Below, piece by piece: positions 1-11,260 of a stretch of 64,000 nucleotides of DNA (the stretch's first letter is position 1; every line of letters starts with the position of its first letter). Source of the stretch: Margaritispora aquatica (taxonomy: Eukaryota; Ascomycota; Leotiomycetes; Helotiales; Discinellaceae). The position numbers and the translations under genes were made by a program. The stretch is taken from contig VJWN01000013.1 in the NCBI GenBank assembly GCA_007644065.1, positions 1,178,001 to 1,242,000 of the forward strand, read 5' to 3'. The notes under the pieces were generated by a model, which saw nothing but the letters and a program-made list of their open reading frames with translations, had not been told where the DNA came from and did no database searches.

Positions 1-290
1 TCGAAGGAGAGTTTGTCTGATTTTGTGACTGCCATGCAGCAACCCCCACCACAACATTTCTCAATCAGCTTTGTGCCTGGCTCTCCGATGATTCGCTGCA
101 CGTCATCGGCATTCTGCGAGATCAATCGTGTTGATGCGCGTCGTCGTCTTTGTGGAATAGGTTCTTCGACTTCTTCAGATGATGACGAGGAATAACTAAG
201 GGAAGGCACCGCAGATCGTGGAGGCTCTTCTGGGATGCAGTGCGACGTCGTTGAGGTCCTGATGGCCAAAGGACGTGATATTGCGGACAT
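1..290 (-). CDS. Unidentified protein, 5' part only (runs off left edge)
   Basis: An ATG at 290 on the minus strand opens a frame that stays open to base 1, giving 96 residues before the window ends. The N terminus is Ser/Thr/Pro-rich, followed by an acidic SSSSEEVEEP stretch and a basic RRRRAS patch at about residues 48-52. A more ordered part then reads STRLISQNADDVQRIIGEPG and contains a cysteine cluster, CCGGGCC, at residues 79-85. The composition (basic patch, then an ordered segment) is typical of a real coding exon, whereas the opposite-strand frame over the same DNA is short and featureless. The cysteine cluster could be a metal or acylation site, but that is inference. I do not recognise the family. 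The 3' part lies outside the window. Confidence 0.6.
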   Translation of the reverse strand, partial: MSAISRPLAIRTSTTSHCIPEEPPRSAVPSLSYSSSSSEEVEEPIPQRRRRASTRLISQNADDVQRIIGEPGTKLIEKCCGGGCCMAVTKSDKLSF

Positions 291-2159
291 TGTGAGGATA
301 GGTACGATTGAACGTCGAAGCATAAACTGAGTATGTCGATTGAGGGAGAGAGGAACCTAGGCTTGAGGTTTTATGTTATTGCATCGAGTTGCGGTTTGTC
401 AATCTTGGGAAGCGTCTCGCAATGGAGTGGTGATCGATATGTAATATTTCGTAATCGTAAGTTGGAATTGAAGAGTGGCGACTGACTGACTGACGAGCGG
501 GATAAGGAGTGGTGTCTTTCTACTTTTTTAGCGGTTCCCAGCGAGATCGGCCAGTGCCGAGGAAGAAAGCCGGCCGAGCAGTGGGTTGAATGATTTCCCC
601 CTCCACAGAACAAATCCAATCAAGCAAATAATCCAGGAACCCCTACGATTCAATAAAACCTCGACAGAAAGCCCAGCGAAGAACGAAGACGGCGAGGAGG
701 ATGAGGAAGGTTTGCACGGATGTTTGATGTTGATGTTGATACGAGTGCGAGTCAAAGGCTGTGAGTGCAAGGACAAAGTTCAAGGGGATATATATAAATC
801 CATTACGAGTCTATTCGCGTCGACATTCATGGGGAAGTGGAAGTTCATATATGTTGACTCAATATGATCTGCACACCAATGCACTGCCTTTCAGCCTTTC
901 AGCCAACATTCACAAGATTTCAGCTGTTGTTTCTTTTCCCTCCCTACCTTTCCCAGGAGAGGCATCTCTTCCTCGGGATCCGAACAACGACAGGAAATGC
1001 ATGATGCTCACATCATATGGCATGGCATGGCATGGCAGTGCTCAAAGGGAGCCATACACAATTCAAAAGAGGATGATTACACATCTCCAGATCAAGTGAA
1101 CAAATCCCAGGTTGTTGGTTACATCTCCGATTTTTCATCTTGTCCTCATCTCTCATCTCATCTATTTCCTCTACCCGGAAATCCCTCAACCACCCGACGA
1201 TGCATCTTCTGGGTGGTGTGGATTGAATCGTGAAAAATATCCGAACGAATCAGACCATCTCGTGCTATTCTCATCATCCCATTCAGCTGCCACACCCGGA
1301 ACAAGGGAACAAGGGACTGAATTGCCAAGGTGCCAAATCGTGCTAGGCTCGGAATTGGATCTTATCTGATGATCTGATGCTCCAGGATTACACCCAACAA
1401 TTAATCTCATTGGGTCCTTGTTCACGGCTCGCTGCCCAACGCGACGCCCCATGGATGAAGACAAAGAACACAACGTGCAGCCGAACACGGCCATGCTGCA
1501 AGTGAGAGGAGTCAAGGGGAGTAAAGAGGAGTCAGCAGGAGTCGAGAAGGGTCGAAAAGATGACAACTCTTCCTTTTGCTATCGTGTCATTTGCTTGCTA
1601 TCATGCAAAATTTTAACTTCAGACTTTCTTCATCAAACATGCTTATCTGATCTTGCATTGCATACTGTACTGGACAGGACGGAGGTCGAACATCTCACAA
1701 AGTGGAACTTTGTGGAATCTTGGAACCGAAACCACCGGGTCGGTTCGTCTTGACCTTCAAACGGATAGCTGATCCGGTTTCTGGATTGCGGGAAATATTA
1801 TTGAGTGTTGGGAACCTGTTTTGGGGAAAGCTTGTCTTACTCTGACAAGCTAGAAACTTAATCGAGCAGGTCTCAATGTCTCATAATCTCTTTTCAATCT
1901 TATCAGATCATCGGAAAGGTGGAGACGCCATCAACTCCTTTGATGAGCCTTTCACCAGAGAGGTCAGGTTTGAGGACTTGAAATGCTCTGGTTGGTTCAG
2001 GGTAAGTGTGCAGAAGTCGGTGAGTTTGATGTTTTCTTGTTAGCCTGTTGTTTCCTTGCTTGTTTCCTGGCTTGTGATTTTGATCTCGATTTCGTTTGTT
2101 CGTTCACATGGCAATATGGGCACATGTGCTTAGTGATTCTGGCTGTTGTTCATTTCCTT
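291..2159. other. Intergenic, no supported gene
   Basis: About 1.9 kb lie between the start of the left-edge gene and the 3' end of the E2-like pseudogene. Several frames of 70-126 codons exist on both strands, but they overlap one another, have simple composition and show no domain. The part next to 290 should hold the promoter of the left-edge gene. Confidence 0.5.
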
Positions 2160-3024
2160 TCACCAGTCTGCTACCATACAAATCGGGTCTTGGGTGCTTG
2201 AAATTTGGAACCTGGATCCATCCGAAGTCGGAGTCATGGCATTCAGCAGTAATTCTTCAGTCTCAGGTGGAGCACATATCCATAGGATGATCTCGTCTAG
2301 TAAGCCTTTTCGTTCTATGCCTTTCACCTTTTTGCGTTGCTGTACTGAAGAAGTATTTGAATTTGGGGGAGTCATTATCTGAGGTACGTGTGAATGAGCT
2401 AGGGTCGCCTGGGTGACAACCAGTCGGTCGATAGCTTGCTCAAGTTTAGGAATAGCTTGCATCTCTACCTCATCGTCCCATATAGATTGAGGAGGAGTCG
2501 AGTCGAGAATGGAAATTGTGGATAACATTGGACTCCTGGGACTGACACTGATCGCTTCCATACTAAATCTACACAACGTGCAGCAATGTGTTGGTCCAAA
2601 GACCTTGTTGGAATGAGTTTCCTTATAGCCAGCAAGCTCAACGGAAACTTCCCCACTAACTTGCTCAATGCTGTCACTGCTGAAAAAGCTAAGCAGTTGG
2701 GTGGCAATACCTTTTAATGTGAAAGCTGGGGTATAACCTTCATTGGTAATCAGGGTCGAAGCACCGATGTAATCGCCCCCCAATTTAGGATAGAATACGT
2801 CTGAGTCCATCTTGATGTCAGGTGGAGATATAGGATAATCCACAGGAAATTCCATAGTGAGATGCATTGGACCATGGCCCTCTAAGGTGAGAATCAAGCA
2901 GGCCGTCTCGATATCCTCATCATAAATATATATATATATATACATGGAAAGAGATGTTTGGATAAGGCTTGGTTTGAAGCTCTGCCACATCACGTAGAGG
3001 CCGCGTCCTCAACGGATCGGCCAT
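2160..3024 (-). pseudogene. E2-like (UBC-fold) / F-box protein, inactive and frameshifted
   Basis: The ATG at 3024 begins MADPLRTRPLRDVAELQTKP and reads in frame to PYPNISFH, a good N-terminal helix and first strand of a UBC fold. It then enters a (TA)n tract (2926-2942) and stops. The rest of the fold continues one frame over: LEGHGPMHLTMEFPVDYPIS, PPDIKMDSDVFYP, then NEGYTPAFTLKGIATQLLSF. The region equivalent to the E2 His-Pro-Asn is YPK, and the place where E2s carry the active cysteine reads DYIGAS, with Gly instead of Cys, so no thioester could form. A second weak motif near the end, LLDEIILWICAPPETEELLL, resembles an F-box. No 28-bp intron could repair the frame. This looks like a decayed member of a fungal UBC-plus-F-box family, either a pseudogene or a recently slipped allele. 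The family call rests on motif recognition only. Confidence 0.55.
2926..2942. repeat. (TA)8 microsatellite inside the E2-like gene
   Basis: Seventeen bases of uninterrupted TA lie exactly where the two halves of the E2-like reading frame fall out of register. A gain or loss of two-base units here changes the frame, so slippage is the simplest cause of the break. Confidence 0.85.
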
Positions 3025-4312
3025 TTCTTTAGTGATACTAGAATCGAGGATACTAAAGTCAACGATCTAGGTTCTGAAGGGAAAGTCGACAGCAGTTGAT
3101 GAAGCATTTGGGCGGATGTCTGATGTTTGTTCAAATCTTTCATACAGGCAGTAAGATAAAGGCAATACCAATGCCAACTCGCAAGAGAAATATCAGAGCA
3201 GTGACCAAGAGACAAAGTAAAAGACTTCAGATATCTGTGTCTGAGGGTTGTGATAGTAAAAAAAGGTGTTCGAATGGGTCGAGAAGTCGGAGCAACACAT
3301 GCTTAGTCATCCTCGAGCTTTCCTCCAAATCTCGGATTATTCGCACCTCTATGGAAACAAAAACAACGACCTCGTTACATTGCAGATCTAACGAGAAACC
3401 CTCCATCGCTCTCAAAGTAATAAGTTCAATTATAATACACGGGCATTGGGAGTGTAGCTAGCCATCTTGTGCTCTATTGAGCTTGAAATCAGCAAGAACT
3501 ACCTTAGGTCAATCGCGATACGAAACTCCCACCCCGGGCAGTCGAGCAACACACAAGAGTTATCCGATTATATGACTGTTCGTAAAGACATTGCATATAT
3601 AAGGCTTGGCAGGAGACTGATAAATGTGAGGAAGACGTTCCTGAAGATCCCATGGCCAAGTGAACATTAACCAGCAGAATGCTTACTTCATAGACTCCGA
3701 TCTTTGCCTAACGACAATGTGTGTGAAGTTTGAAGGTTTTGAAGAGAGAACGGAGTTGGATACTTGCCATACTCAAACTTCGTAGTGGAAATCTGCTGTT
3801 CCTTGAGCGATACATTGTCTAGGTCTGGTAAAGCTACGATTTCATTACTTGGCTTTGGCTGCTACCTTCCGAGCATTCCCATTGAGGACATTGTATTACA
3901 AGTTGTAAAGACTACTGCTGTATCTTCATCTTGCTAGTGTATTAATAATTGCCCTCACACCTGTTGTTGTAGACATAGAGCCTCGAATATTTCTATTGGC
4001 TCAAAATGTCACTGATATGTCAGCTTGCATGTTCCACTGCAAGGACGGGTAAGGCTAGGTAGCTATCTCAAGGCAATTCCATAGCCATAGACTTTGCCTA
4101 CAACTTTCATCTAGACCACGAACATCTTGAGTGTGTCGCTAAGCTAGTCACAGTTGAAGAAGCGGGTACCTATTTCTCGTTGTGCAATTTTTGCAGTCAG
4201 TAGCGATCTTGCATCAGCCTCAATACTACTCTCGTTCGTCGACTTCAGCTCACCACTTTCATTACGAGTTTAATCTTATAGCAGATTGAATACGCTCTTG
4301 CTCCTATTCCAA
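3025..4312. other. Intergenic, no supported gene
   Basis: About 1.3 kb between the divergently oriented E2-like pseudogene and alpha/beta hydrolase. It must contain both promoters. Short frames at 3096-3461 and 3467-3670 lack any recognisable domain. Confidence 0.5.
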
Positions 4313-5399
4313 ATGTTTGAAATCAATTCCGATGCAGCACCTTTGGATTGGGATACCGGCAGAAAGAATTCGTTGGTCAATATTGGCACACACTCACTCG
4401 CTCTCCATTCTTCGGGTCCTGATCGCAAGTCAGGAGAGGCTGTAGTAAGCAGTTTCCTTTTAATGCCTTCACCGAAGCTCTAGAATTCCGACCAGGTGGA
4501 TACATGAGACCACTTAACCAATACATCATGAGCACTAATCAGCAACTGATTCGGTGCTTTTGCAGGTATTAATCATACCAGGTCTTGCTAGTTCAATCAC
4601 CGGATGGGCAGCTGTGCGTCGTCTCTCGGAATATTTCATTCGTGTCGTGGCCTATGATAGAACTGGCTACGGCAACAGTGACTGCTCCACTGAAGAACCA
4701 ACCAGCACCGTTATTGCTAGCGAGCTGAACGCTTTACTGAATGCTGCAGGCATTGCTGGACCATATATATTAGTTGCGCACTCTTGGGGCGGTGTTTTAG
4801 CGAGAGAATTTCTAGAGCTAAGGGAAAAGGATGTTGTGGGGTGTGTGTTTGTGGATGCGAATCAAGAAAATACCCTTGATGTGCTAGACTGGAGACTGAT
4901 TGCCATGAACCCAGTCCTTAAAGGTGTGGATGGTGTTGAAGCTACAGGCAGGGAAGAGAAATCAAAACTCAGCAAAGAAGAATGGAATCTGTTTTGCGAG
5001 ACCGAAGCGTCAGCGAAGCACCAAATACAGGCTGAGAGGGAGTTTGCCACATACTCCGAGAGCTTCACAGTTCTGAAAGAAAAGAAGCAGATGGGCCGAT
5101 TGCCACCATTCATGGGAGACAAGCCTTTGTATGTACTAAAAGGAGACACGAGGGTTGATCTCCAAGCCATGCTCGACACGGGTATCGGGATGGGCAATGG
5201 AACTGAAGAAGAGAGGAAATCATGTCAAGAATTCTTGGCTGGCTGGGATGAGAAAGATCGAGAGTTGCAGAGAGGCATTCTAGGCCTTTCGAACGTTGGC
5301 AAGTTTGTCGAGGTCGAGGGAGCGGGACATCATGTTCAAATAACGGAGCCGGAGACCATTGTTGAAGGCGTGAGGTGGGTTCTAGAGCATGTGGAATAG
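4313..5399 (+). CDS. Alpha/beta-hydrolase fold protein
   Basis: Two exons, 4313-4444 and 4566-5399, join in phase 0 to give 321 residues. The 121-bp intron has a GTAAGC donor and a TTTTGCAG acceptor. After the intron the fold starts with the strand VLIIPGLASS (oxyanion loop), then VVAYDRTGYGNSD. The nucleophile elbow AHSWGG puts the catalytic Ser at about residue 117, VFVDANQ gives the acid candidate Asp141, and GAGHHVQI gives the catalytic His at about 299. The order Ser-Asp-His and the length match soluble alpha/beta hydrolases of the fold-1 type. There is no signal peptide, so a cytosolic enzyme is likely. The substrate cannot be told from sequence: esterase, epoxide hydrolase-like or C-C hydrolase activities are all possible. 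ATG 4313 is the first Met in the spliced frame. Confidence 0.8.
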
Positions 5400-5661
5400 G
5401 GTTGATGAATACTGAAATGCCCAATTATTTTTAGCAAAGAAGAATGCTTTTCTTCTTACTAACGTGCATCGTACAGATCTATACATTCAATGAGTATTAC
5501 GGCAGTCACCGAGTCCAATGCGGCGATTGAGGCTTTCTAAGATAACATTTTCTAACTACTTTTCAACTTCAAAGCAATGCTCCACAACCAACACCGGCAC
5601 CCAGTCCATCGCCACGTACTCCAACAACATTATAACAACAACGATGCACTATCTTGTGTTC

Positions 5662-7432
5662 TCACAGATTTCTCTCTCTATTCGCAGGACACACCATATC
5701 CGCTCCATGACAATGAAACATGCATCCGTCCTCCGTCCGTGGATCAGTCGCTTCCTTTGTACCACCGCCACCACGCATGCCCTCTAGCACCGCTGCCAGA
5801 ATATCCGGACACCGCAGAAGTAAGCGCTGTATGTCCTTCGTGCTCTTCGCCTTCTTACGTCCCTCCGTATTGCCCTTTTCCTCTCCGTCGCCTGGTCCAC
5901 TTAACATAAACTTGACCGTCGCAAGCGCATACGATCTCATCCCGTTCCTCATATCCTCTCCCCCACCACCACTTCCACTAAAACTCTCCACTCCATCATC
6001 TCTCCCAGCACCACCCGTACAAGACCTAAACACTCCTTCCACACCCCTCAGACTCATCAACGTGTCCCTCGCCCTGTGATTTTTGATCAGCCCATCCATA
6101 ATCCGATCCTGCAGCGCTGGGAGCTGGAACTTCGCTGCGATGGCGTATGTCTCTAGTGCTGAGGACGATCGGTGTGTGATGGCTGCTGGGAGCGTCGAGA
6201 AGTACAGCCACCCGAGCACGGCGTCGAACGCGGGGACGGGGAAGAGTGGGAAGGACCCTGAGCTGATAGATGAGTTGGATGGGTGAGATGAGCGGGTTGT
6301 TGATGTCGATGTGGTAGATGGAGTGGTTGAGGTGGTTGAGGGGTTTGAGGAGCTTGTGGTTGATGATATGATGGATGGGGTTGCCGGGTAGGGGAAGAGA
6401 TCAATGAGATCGGTTAGCGAAGAGGTAGAGCTGGGCAGTTGCGAAGGTGCTGGGAAAGATGTTGAGGTGGAATTCGAGGAAGAAGAGTAAGTGGAGGCGG
6501 TGAGTAAAGAGCGGAAATAGGGCGAGCGTCGAGTGAGGAGATCGGTATGTACGCGGTAGAGAGTGCGTGGGCAGCCGATGTAGAGGTCTATGGTTTGGGT
6601 ACCGATTGTCCTGTGGGTATGTTAGTGAGTGTATTCGTGGTTGAACCGAAATTGAAATTGAGTTAGGAAGCACATGGGAAAGGGGCAGGATATGAAGAGC
6701 AATCAGACTGGGAATCAGAAACATGGACTGAGAACACGAGACATACTCAAGGAATGAGAGCTGAGGATTTGGTGACACCGCTCTCTGAGACGCAATTGGG
6801 TGTTGGCAGTTTCGGTGTCTTTTCTGTTGTTGTTGCTCGTCTATGCGAGTTTGTTCTGGACCCAAGATGATAGGTCTTTCGACAGCTGTTTGCGTGTTCT
6901 TTTCTTCAAATTTTTCTTTTCCTATGGCCTTATCTTCCGAAAGTAGTGGGATAGTACTGGCGACAGAAGGCAGAGCTGTTTTTTCGTTCAAGACCACCAA
7001 TTTCGGCTCGGCAACAGTGATAGTAACTTGCTTATCTTCCGCCGCGTCCCCCCAAACCACAAACTTCATCGTAGGGACCGAGTCCTCATCTCGAATCATC
7101 ACCATCTTGTCTTCATGGTTAGGCGCCGGACGGGATTTTTTCTTCGTGAGACGTTGTCTTGGCTTTGGTTGTGGAGGAGACTGAGAAGGCGCTGGTCTCT
7201 CTAGTTTTGGGGGTGGTGTCTGATGACTCGTGAATGGATGAGGGGTAGGAAAGAGGGACAGAGCTGGTTTTTCGGGCTCTGTAGGTGGTGTCTGGTGATT
7301 CATAGGAGGAGATAGTGGGGGAAGTGGGAGAGGAAGAGGTAAGTGTGGTGCTAGGAGCTCTGCTGAGAGAAGCCGGCTCATTCGTTTCGTTTCTTCGTCG
7401 CTGTGTTTAGCTTTTTGGGGGAAGAAACACAT
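5662..7432 (-). CDS. BTB/POZ-domain protein
   Basis: Two exons on the minus strand, 7432-6747 and 6610-5662, join with a split Glu codon (GA|G) to give 544 residues. The intron is 136 bp, with a GTATGT donor and a CCCACAG acceptor. Exon 1 is a disordered Pro/Lys-rich N terminus of about 200 residues. The BTB fold begins at the junction: TIGTQTIDLYIGCPRTLYRV, HTDLLTRRSPYFRSLL. A 60-residue Ser/Thr linker interrupts it before VPAFDAVLGWLYFSTLP and ALETYAIAAKFQLPALQDRI, the usual C-terminal BTB helices. BTB domains mediate dimerisation and, in fungi, often cullin-3 or chromatin contacts. No second domain (Kelch, BACK, zinc finger) is seen, so the partner is unknown. The in-frame match of the domain across the splice makes the gene model solid. 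Confidence 0.8.
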
Positions 7433-8084
7433 TTTGCCTGTCTTAGCAATGGAGCTTGCTTGATCTTGCTGGAGCTTTGTATGACTTTACTTGAAGTTGA
7501 GGGTAGCTGGAAACTAGAAGGAACGAGAATGTTTTATGAAGCCTATTTTGCGACTGAGATTGGTTACTTATGTGTTTGATGGTGACTGAGAGTTGGAGGT
7601 AGGGAAAGTCGAGATTCATTACAGCTAAGAGAGTGATGGTTTGAGGTGTTGATTTGAGTTACATGAAGATCGTCAATCAGTGGGCAGATGTGATTCAACC
7701 TTGATAAGTATGTGATAATTATAGGTGTGGGACATTGGAGTGAACGAGTCGTCAATCACACCAACTACGAAAGAGCTTAACGAGAAACCTGGGATATTGC
7801 TTCATGATGACAGCCTTCTTGAGGGGAAAGACTTGGATAGTGTTGTCCAGCACGATCATGTCGTTCGCTAATTTTGTTTTAACTCGAACTGCTTGTGCTG
7901 CACGTACTGATACTACTATGGGGTATTTTTTATTTGAGTGTTTCAGATCTAGATCAAGATCTTGCAGATACAATGGCATTCACAAAGAGTCAAAAAAACT
8001 CCTAAGATACATGTCAATGAAAACGCAATGCAAACAAAGGAATTATATCCCCTTCTATACCTATACCTCAGCCTCTCGAAAATC
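7433..8084. other. Intergenic; one doubtful 75-codon ORF
   Basis: Upstream of the BTB gene. A minus-strand ATG ORF at 7979-7752 encodes a 75-residue product with a repeated Leu-Asp stretch (YLQDLDLDLK) and a basic C-terminal half. It has no domain I recognise and no supporting splice context. It could be a fragment of an older gene or chance. Confidence 0.35.
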
Positions 8085-8745
8085 TTAAGTCCTATCCAGC
8101 AACTTCTGAATCAACCTGAAAATCTCCCCAGCCAACACTTGGCCCTCCGCCATCACAACCCCAACAAACCTATCAGGATGCCAATTTACCCTCTCTCTTC
8201 AACAAAACCTCCGCAAACCTGTCACTACCCCTCAACGTCAGCTCCAACTCCTGATGATAAACGTCCAGCCTCTCACCTCTCATACAATCATCGCGCTTAC
8301 ATCTGCCCACGGTCTCGGGAACGCATTCGCCCTCGGGTCTTGCTTGAAGGCCAGAAGCCCGGCATGCAGCACCCGATAGTCGAATCCGTAGTCGATGTCG
8401 CCCTGCTGCTGCGTGGCCAGCCGGGAGGCAAAGTACGACATTATGAAGGAGAATAATTTTAATCTCGCTGTGCGTTTGCTCGTCACGCTTCCGCTCTTGC
8501 TTTTCGGCCTTGCGGTTTGCTTTCGCTGAGGCTTTGGCGTGCTTGAATTTTGGTAGGTCGTCGTCATTTGTGGATTTGGAGGCTTTGGTGAAGAAACGTG
8601 AGGAGCTAGAGCTAGAATTAGAACTAGAGCTAGAGATTGAGGACTTATCTCGTGCGTCGTGATTTGGGGTGCGAGTGCCGTAGGAATCTTCTTCATTTTC
8701 ATCTGGAGACTCCCACCACTCTTTTGGGCGGCCGAAGCTCGTCAC
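8085..8745 (-). pseudogene. J-like (WHPDRF) protein, start lost and frameshifted
   Basis: On the minus strand the sequence begins with GTG at 8745, where TSFGRPKEWWESPDE follows, then a Ser-rich stretch and a Lys/Ala-rich helix (KFKHAKASAKANRKAEKQER). After SEIK the coding sense moves to a second frame (SFIMSYFASRLATQQQGDID, then FDYRVLHAGLLAFKQDP). It moves back for MRGERLDVYHQELELTLRGS, and one extra T before 8180 shifts it again into WHPDRFVGVVMAEGQVLAGE and a stop at 8085. Contiguous protein sense across three shifts rules out introns. The RxxKWHPDRF-type ending resembles the C-terminal J-like helices of NFKBIL1-like proteins. The start looks like an ATG changed to GTG, with a stop codon a few codons upstream. 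A dead gene is the best reading. Confidence 0.6.
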
Positions 8746-9141
8746 AAAAACTTGTTTCTTTCACCAGAGACGCAACAGGTGCCGCTGAAATAATTGTCGC
8801 TAAGGAAATTATTGCAGTAGATAAACTATTTGATTTAAAGTAATCTTTTTATTTAATGCATTATAATTAATTGATTAAATTTTCAAGAAAGTAAATAGGG
8901 AAAAGTATCCGAATCAATGATATAGTTAACTCAGTCATAAAATTACATTAATCTCTTCTTTTCTTTTTTTCAATGATAACCACTTCACAAAATTTCTTTT
9001 TCGGCTTTTTCCTTCTTGATATCTATTTGAAACTACGGTAGGATTATCAGTCGCAATTAAGACGAGCTTATAATTTCCAAAAACTATTATCTCGGAATTC
9101 AATTTCGAAGACTGTTTTTTGTCTTTTATCCCGACAATGAG
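8746..9141. other. AT-rich stretch, no gene seen
   Basis: About 400 bp, strongly AT-rich at 8820-9020 compared with the flanks. It could contain an upstream exon or promoter for the membrane protein that follows, but no ATG exon could be joined in frame with confidence. It begins right at the broken start of the J-like pseudogene. Confidence 0.5.
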
Positions 9142-9182
9142 CCAATACTCTATTTCTCGAAGGAGCAGACAAGTCGCGCGAC

Positions 9183-10760
9183 TTGATCTCGTGCGTCGCT
9201 CAAAGTATAGCCACCCCAGTACATATTACGCTCTCTCGTTATCAAGCTAATATATCTGCCCTTGCTAGATGGACCCCTGCCGGCAGAGAGATCAAATGGT
9301 ATCGAAACATCGACTATATTACAGGCCTTGTCGGCCTTGCCGCTATCGGTGGTAGCGTCGTCGGAATTGTTGATGTTATTATCGTCGGCGCAGATAGCTT
9401 TAACCCAAGGAGCTATTCGAAAACCCTACATGACCTGCCTACTATATACAAGTTAATATTATATGGCGTGATGTCTGGAGTTGTATGGACCTGTTCATCT
9501 AGGGCTATTATGAACATCTTGTGCCTTGAGGTCACGTCTTGCTTCTCAATTGGCATTGCTATTGAAGACTTACCCAATGTCTTTGAATGGAAAATTGGCA
9601 AGCGATGGCTTTATTGGAGACTACGGCTCTGGAAGAGTTCATTGTTTGCTATGTTCTGTATCGGTTCTTACATTGGATTCGGCATTTTTTATCGACTCGC
9701 ATTTACTCCTCGAAATGTTACAGATTGCGCTGACAATATTTTTCCGGTTGAACGTCTTCTTGGGTGTTTTCCAAAATATCCTGGGGGCATTTATGGCACT
9801 TTACAATATTTATTTTCCCATCCTGAATTGAAATCAGTCCCATATTTCCCTATTCTGGATTCATCAGGATGGACTATCGAGTTTGGTTGGCATGGGAAAA
9901 ATCTGTGGTCTGTTGCGGAATACCAACCACTTGCGCGTGGCAATTTTACTGTTCAGCATCTTGTTGCCATAACCCAAATTGCCGAAGGAAGTCTAGAGCC
10001 AGCTGAATTGTCTTATGATCTTACACTACCGTGGCCCAAAATAAATTACACTGTTGGGCAGCATCCGCGTTGTGGCAGTCTCATCCGTGCCTGTGTTGGT
10101 TTCTCTTGTTCCTGGATCGGGTTATCTTCTGGTTCGTTCCTGGTGGACATATATCCAGGGTTGGAGCCTAACCTCATCCAAGGATCGCTGCCAGATGAGG
10201 CTCTAGATTGCCCAATCAAACTCAACTCATCAATCTATGAAAGGGTCATAACTGCCATCGCGATGACAAACGCTACTGGCAAACCGTTCTTATGGCCCAC
10301 GACGAGGGCTGATGGGATTATTATCCCTATTCTCATTGCTTACATAAACGAAGACCTCGATATGATCCTTGAACCTTCGATGTCGATATTGAGACACGCA
10401 TATCTCATGGATAAGAACGGAGCCCGTTGTGGGGAAACTATGTATCCAAATAACTATACAATGTCTCGCGAAATGGTGTGCTACCCTGTTTTAACCAATT
10501 ATTTCCTTATATATGAAGTCACTGCAATAAGTATCCTTTTTTTCTGGGGAACCTTAATTCTAATTGCGGCCTATCCATATAAAAGGCGTGTAATTGAAAT
10601 GAAGTTGTCTCAATGGATGTCATTTGGTGCTGATGTTGGGATTCAAGATATGAGAGCTGCACGATTAAATGTACGGTATTTGAAAAATACTTCAAAATAC
10701 AAATTAATAGCTCGGATTGATAATAATGGGTTTACTTATATCAATATGGTAAAGAGTTGA
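9183..10760 (+). CDS. Multi-pass membrane protein of unknown function, 5' end unresolved
   Basis: An open frame of more than 520 codons ends at 10760. It is open from 9141, but there is no early ATG. The first residues seen are LISCVAQSIATP, and the first internal Met is about 90 residues in, so an upstream exon or a lost start is likely. Hydrophobic spans lie at roughly residues 44-70, 86-112 and 150-175. A long loop (about 176-455) follows, with several N-x-S/T sequons and cysteines, and then a last span near 456-482 (FLIYEVTAISILFFWGTLIL) with a basic tail. The layout suggests three N-terminal spans, a large luminal or extracellular domain and one C-terminal span. I do not recognise the family. 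Long, uninterrupted coding sense argues it is or was recently functional. The neighbours on both sides are broken genes. Confidence 0.6.
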   Translation: MISCVAQSIATPVHITLSRYQANISALARWTPAGREIKWYRNIDYITGLVGLAAIGGSVVGIVDVIIVGADSFNPRSYSKTLHDLPTIYKLILYGVMSGVVWTCSSRAIMNILCLEVTSCFSIGIAIEDLPNVFEWKIGKRWLYWRLRLWKSSLFAMFCIGSYIGFGIFYRLAFTPRNVTDCADNIFPVERLLGCFPKYPGGIYGTLQYLFSHPELKSVPYFPILDSSGWTIEFGWHGKNLWSVAEYQPLARGNFTVQHLVAITQIAEGSLEPAELSYDLTLPWPKINYTVGQHPRCGSLIRACVGFSCSWIGLSSGSFLVDIYPGLEPNLIQGSLPDEALDCPIKLNSSIYERVITAIAMTNATGKPFLWPTTRADGIIIPILIAYINEDLDMILEPSMSILRHAYLMDKNGARCGETMYPNNYTMSREMVCYPVLTNYFLIYEVTAISILFFWGTLILIAAYPYKRRVIEMKLSQWMSFGADVGIQDMRAARLNVRYLKNTSKYKLIARIDNNGFTYINMVKS

Positions 10761-11260
10761 AGACAATAACATTATAATGGATCAGAATGGGATTGCTCTT
10801 ATTATTAGTCTTGTCTCTTTTATTTATCGAAGCGAATAGAGACGATTCTTTGTTTTCTATGCTTTATGAACCACCAACCCTAATAACAAAAACCAATGAA
10901 TCTTAAGTGAAAATTATGCCAGAATGATCTTCTTCAAAAGGGTTTATATTTCGCGAGAAAAGGCATATCCTTTTCCAGCATATTCATACTTATGTACAAT
11001 ACGACTAAAATGGTTTGTTGGTGATGTGCCGAAATAGAAATAGAATATTAAGTTTGGTTGAAGATTACTACTATAAATCAAAAGCGTAAACCTGTTAATT
11101 AGTCGTAACAAATATCTACAACAGGCACGAGACGTCCAAGACGCTGCCAACCGGCGCGGACTCAACCCTTCCAAATCCGCCGCATCATCTCCTCCGACTG
11201 CCGATCCCTAGCAACGAGCAGGAGTTAAGCGAGGGCGGGAAGCACAGGAAAGCATTCACG

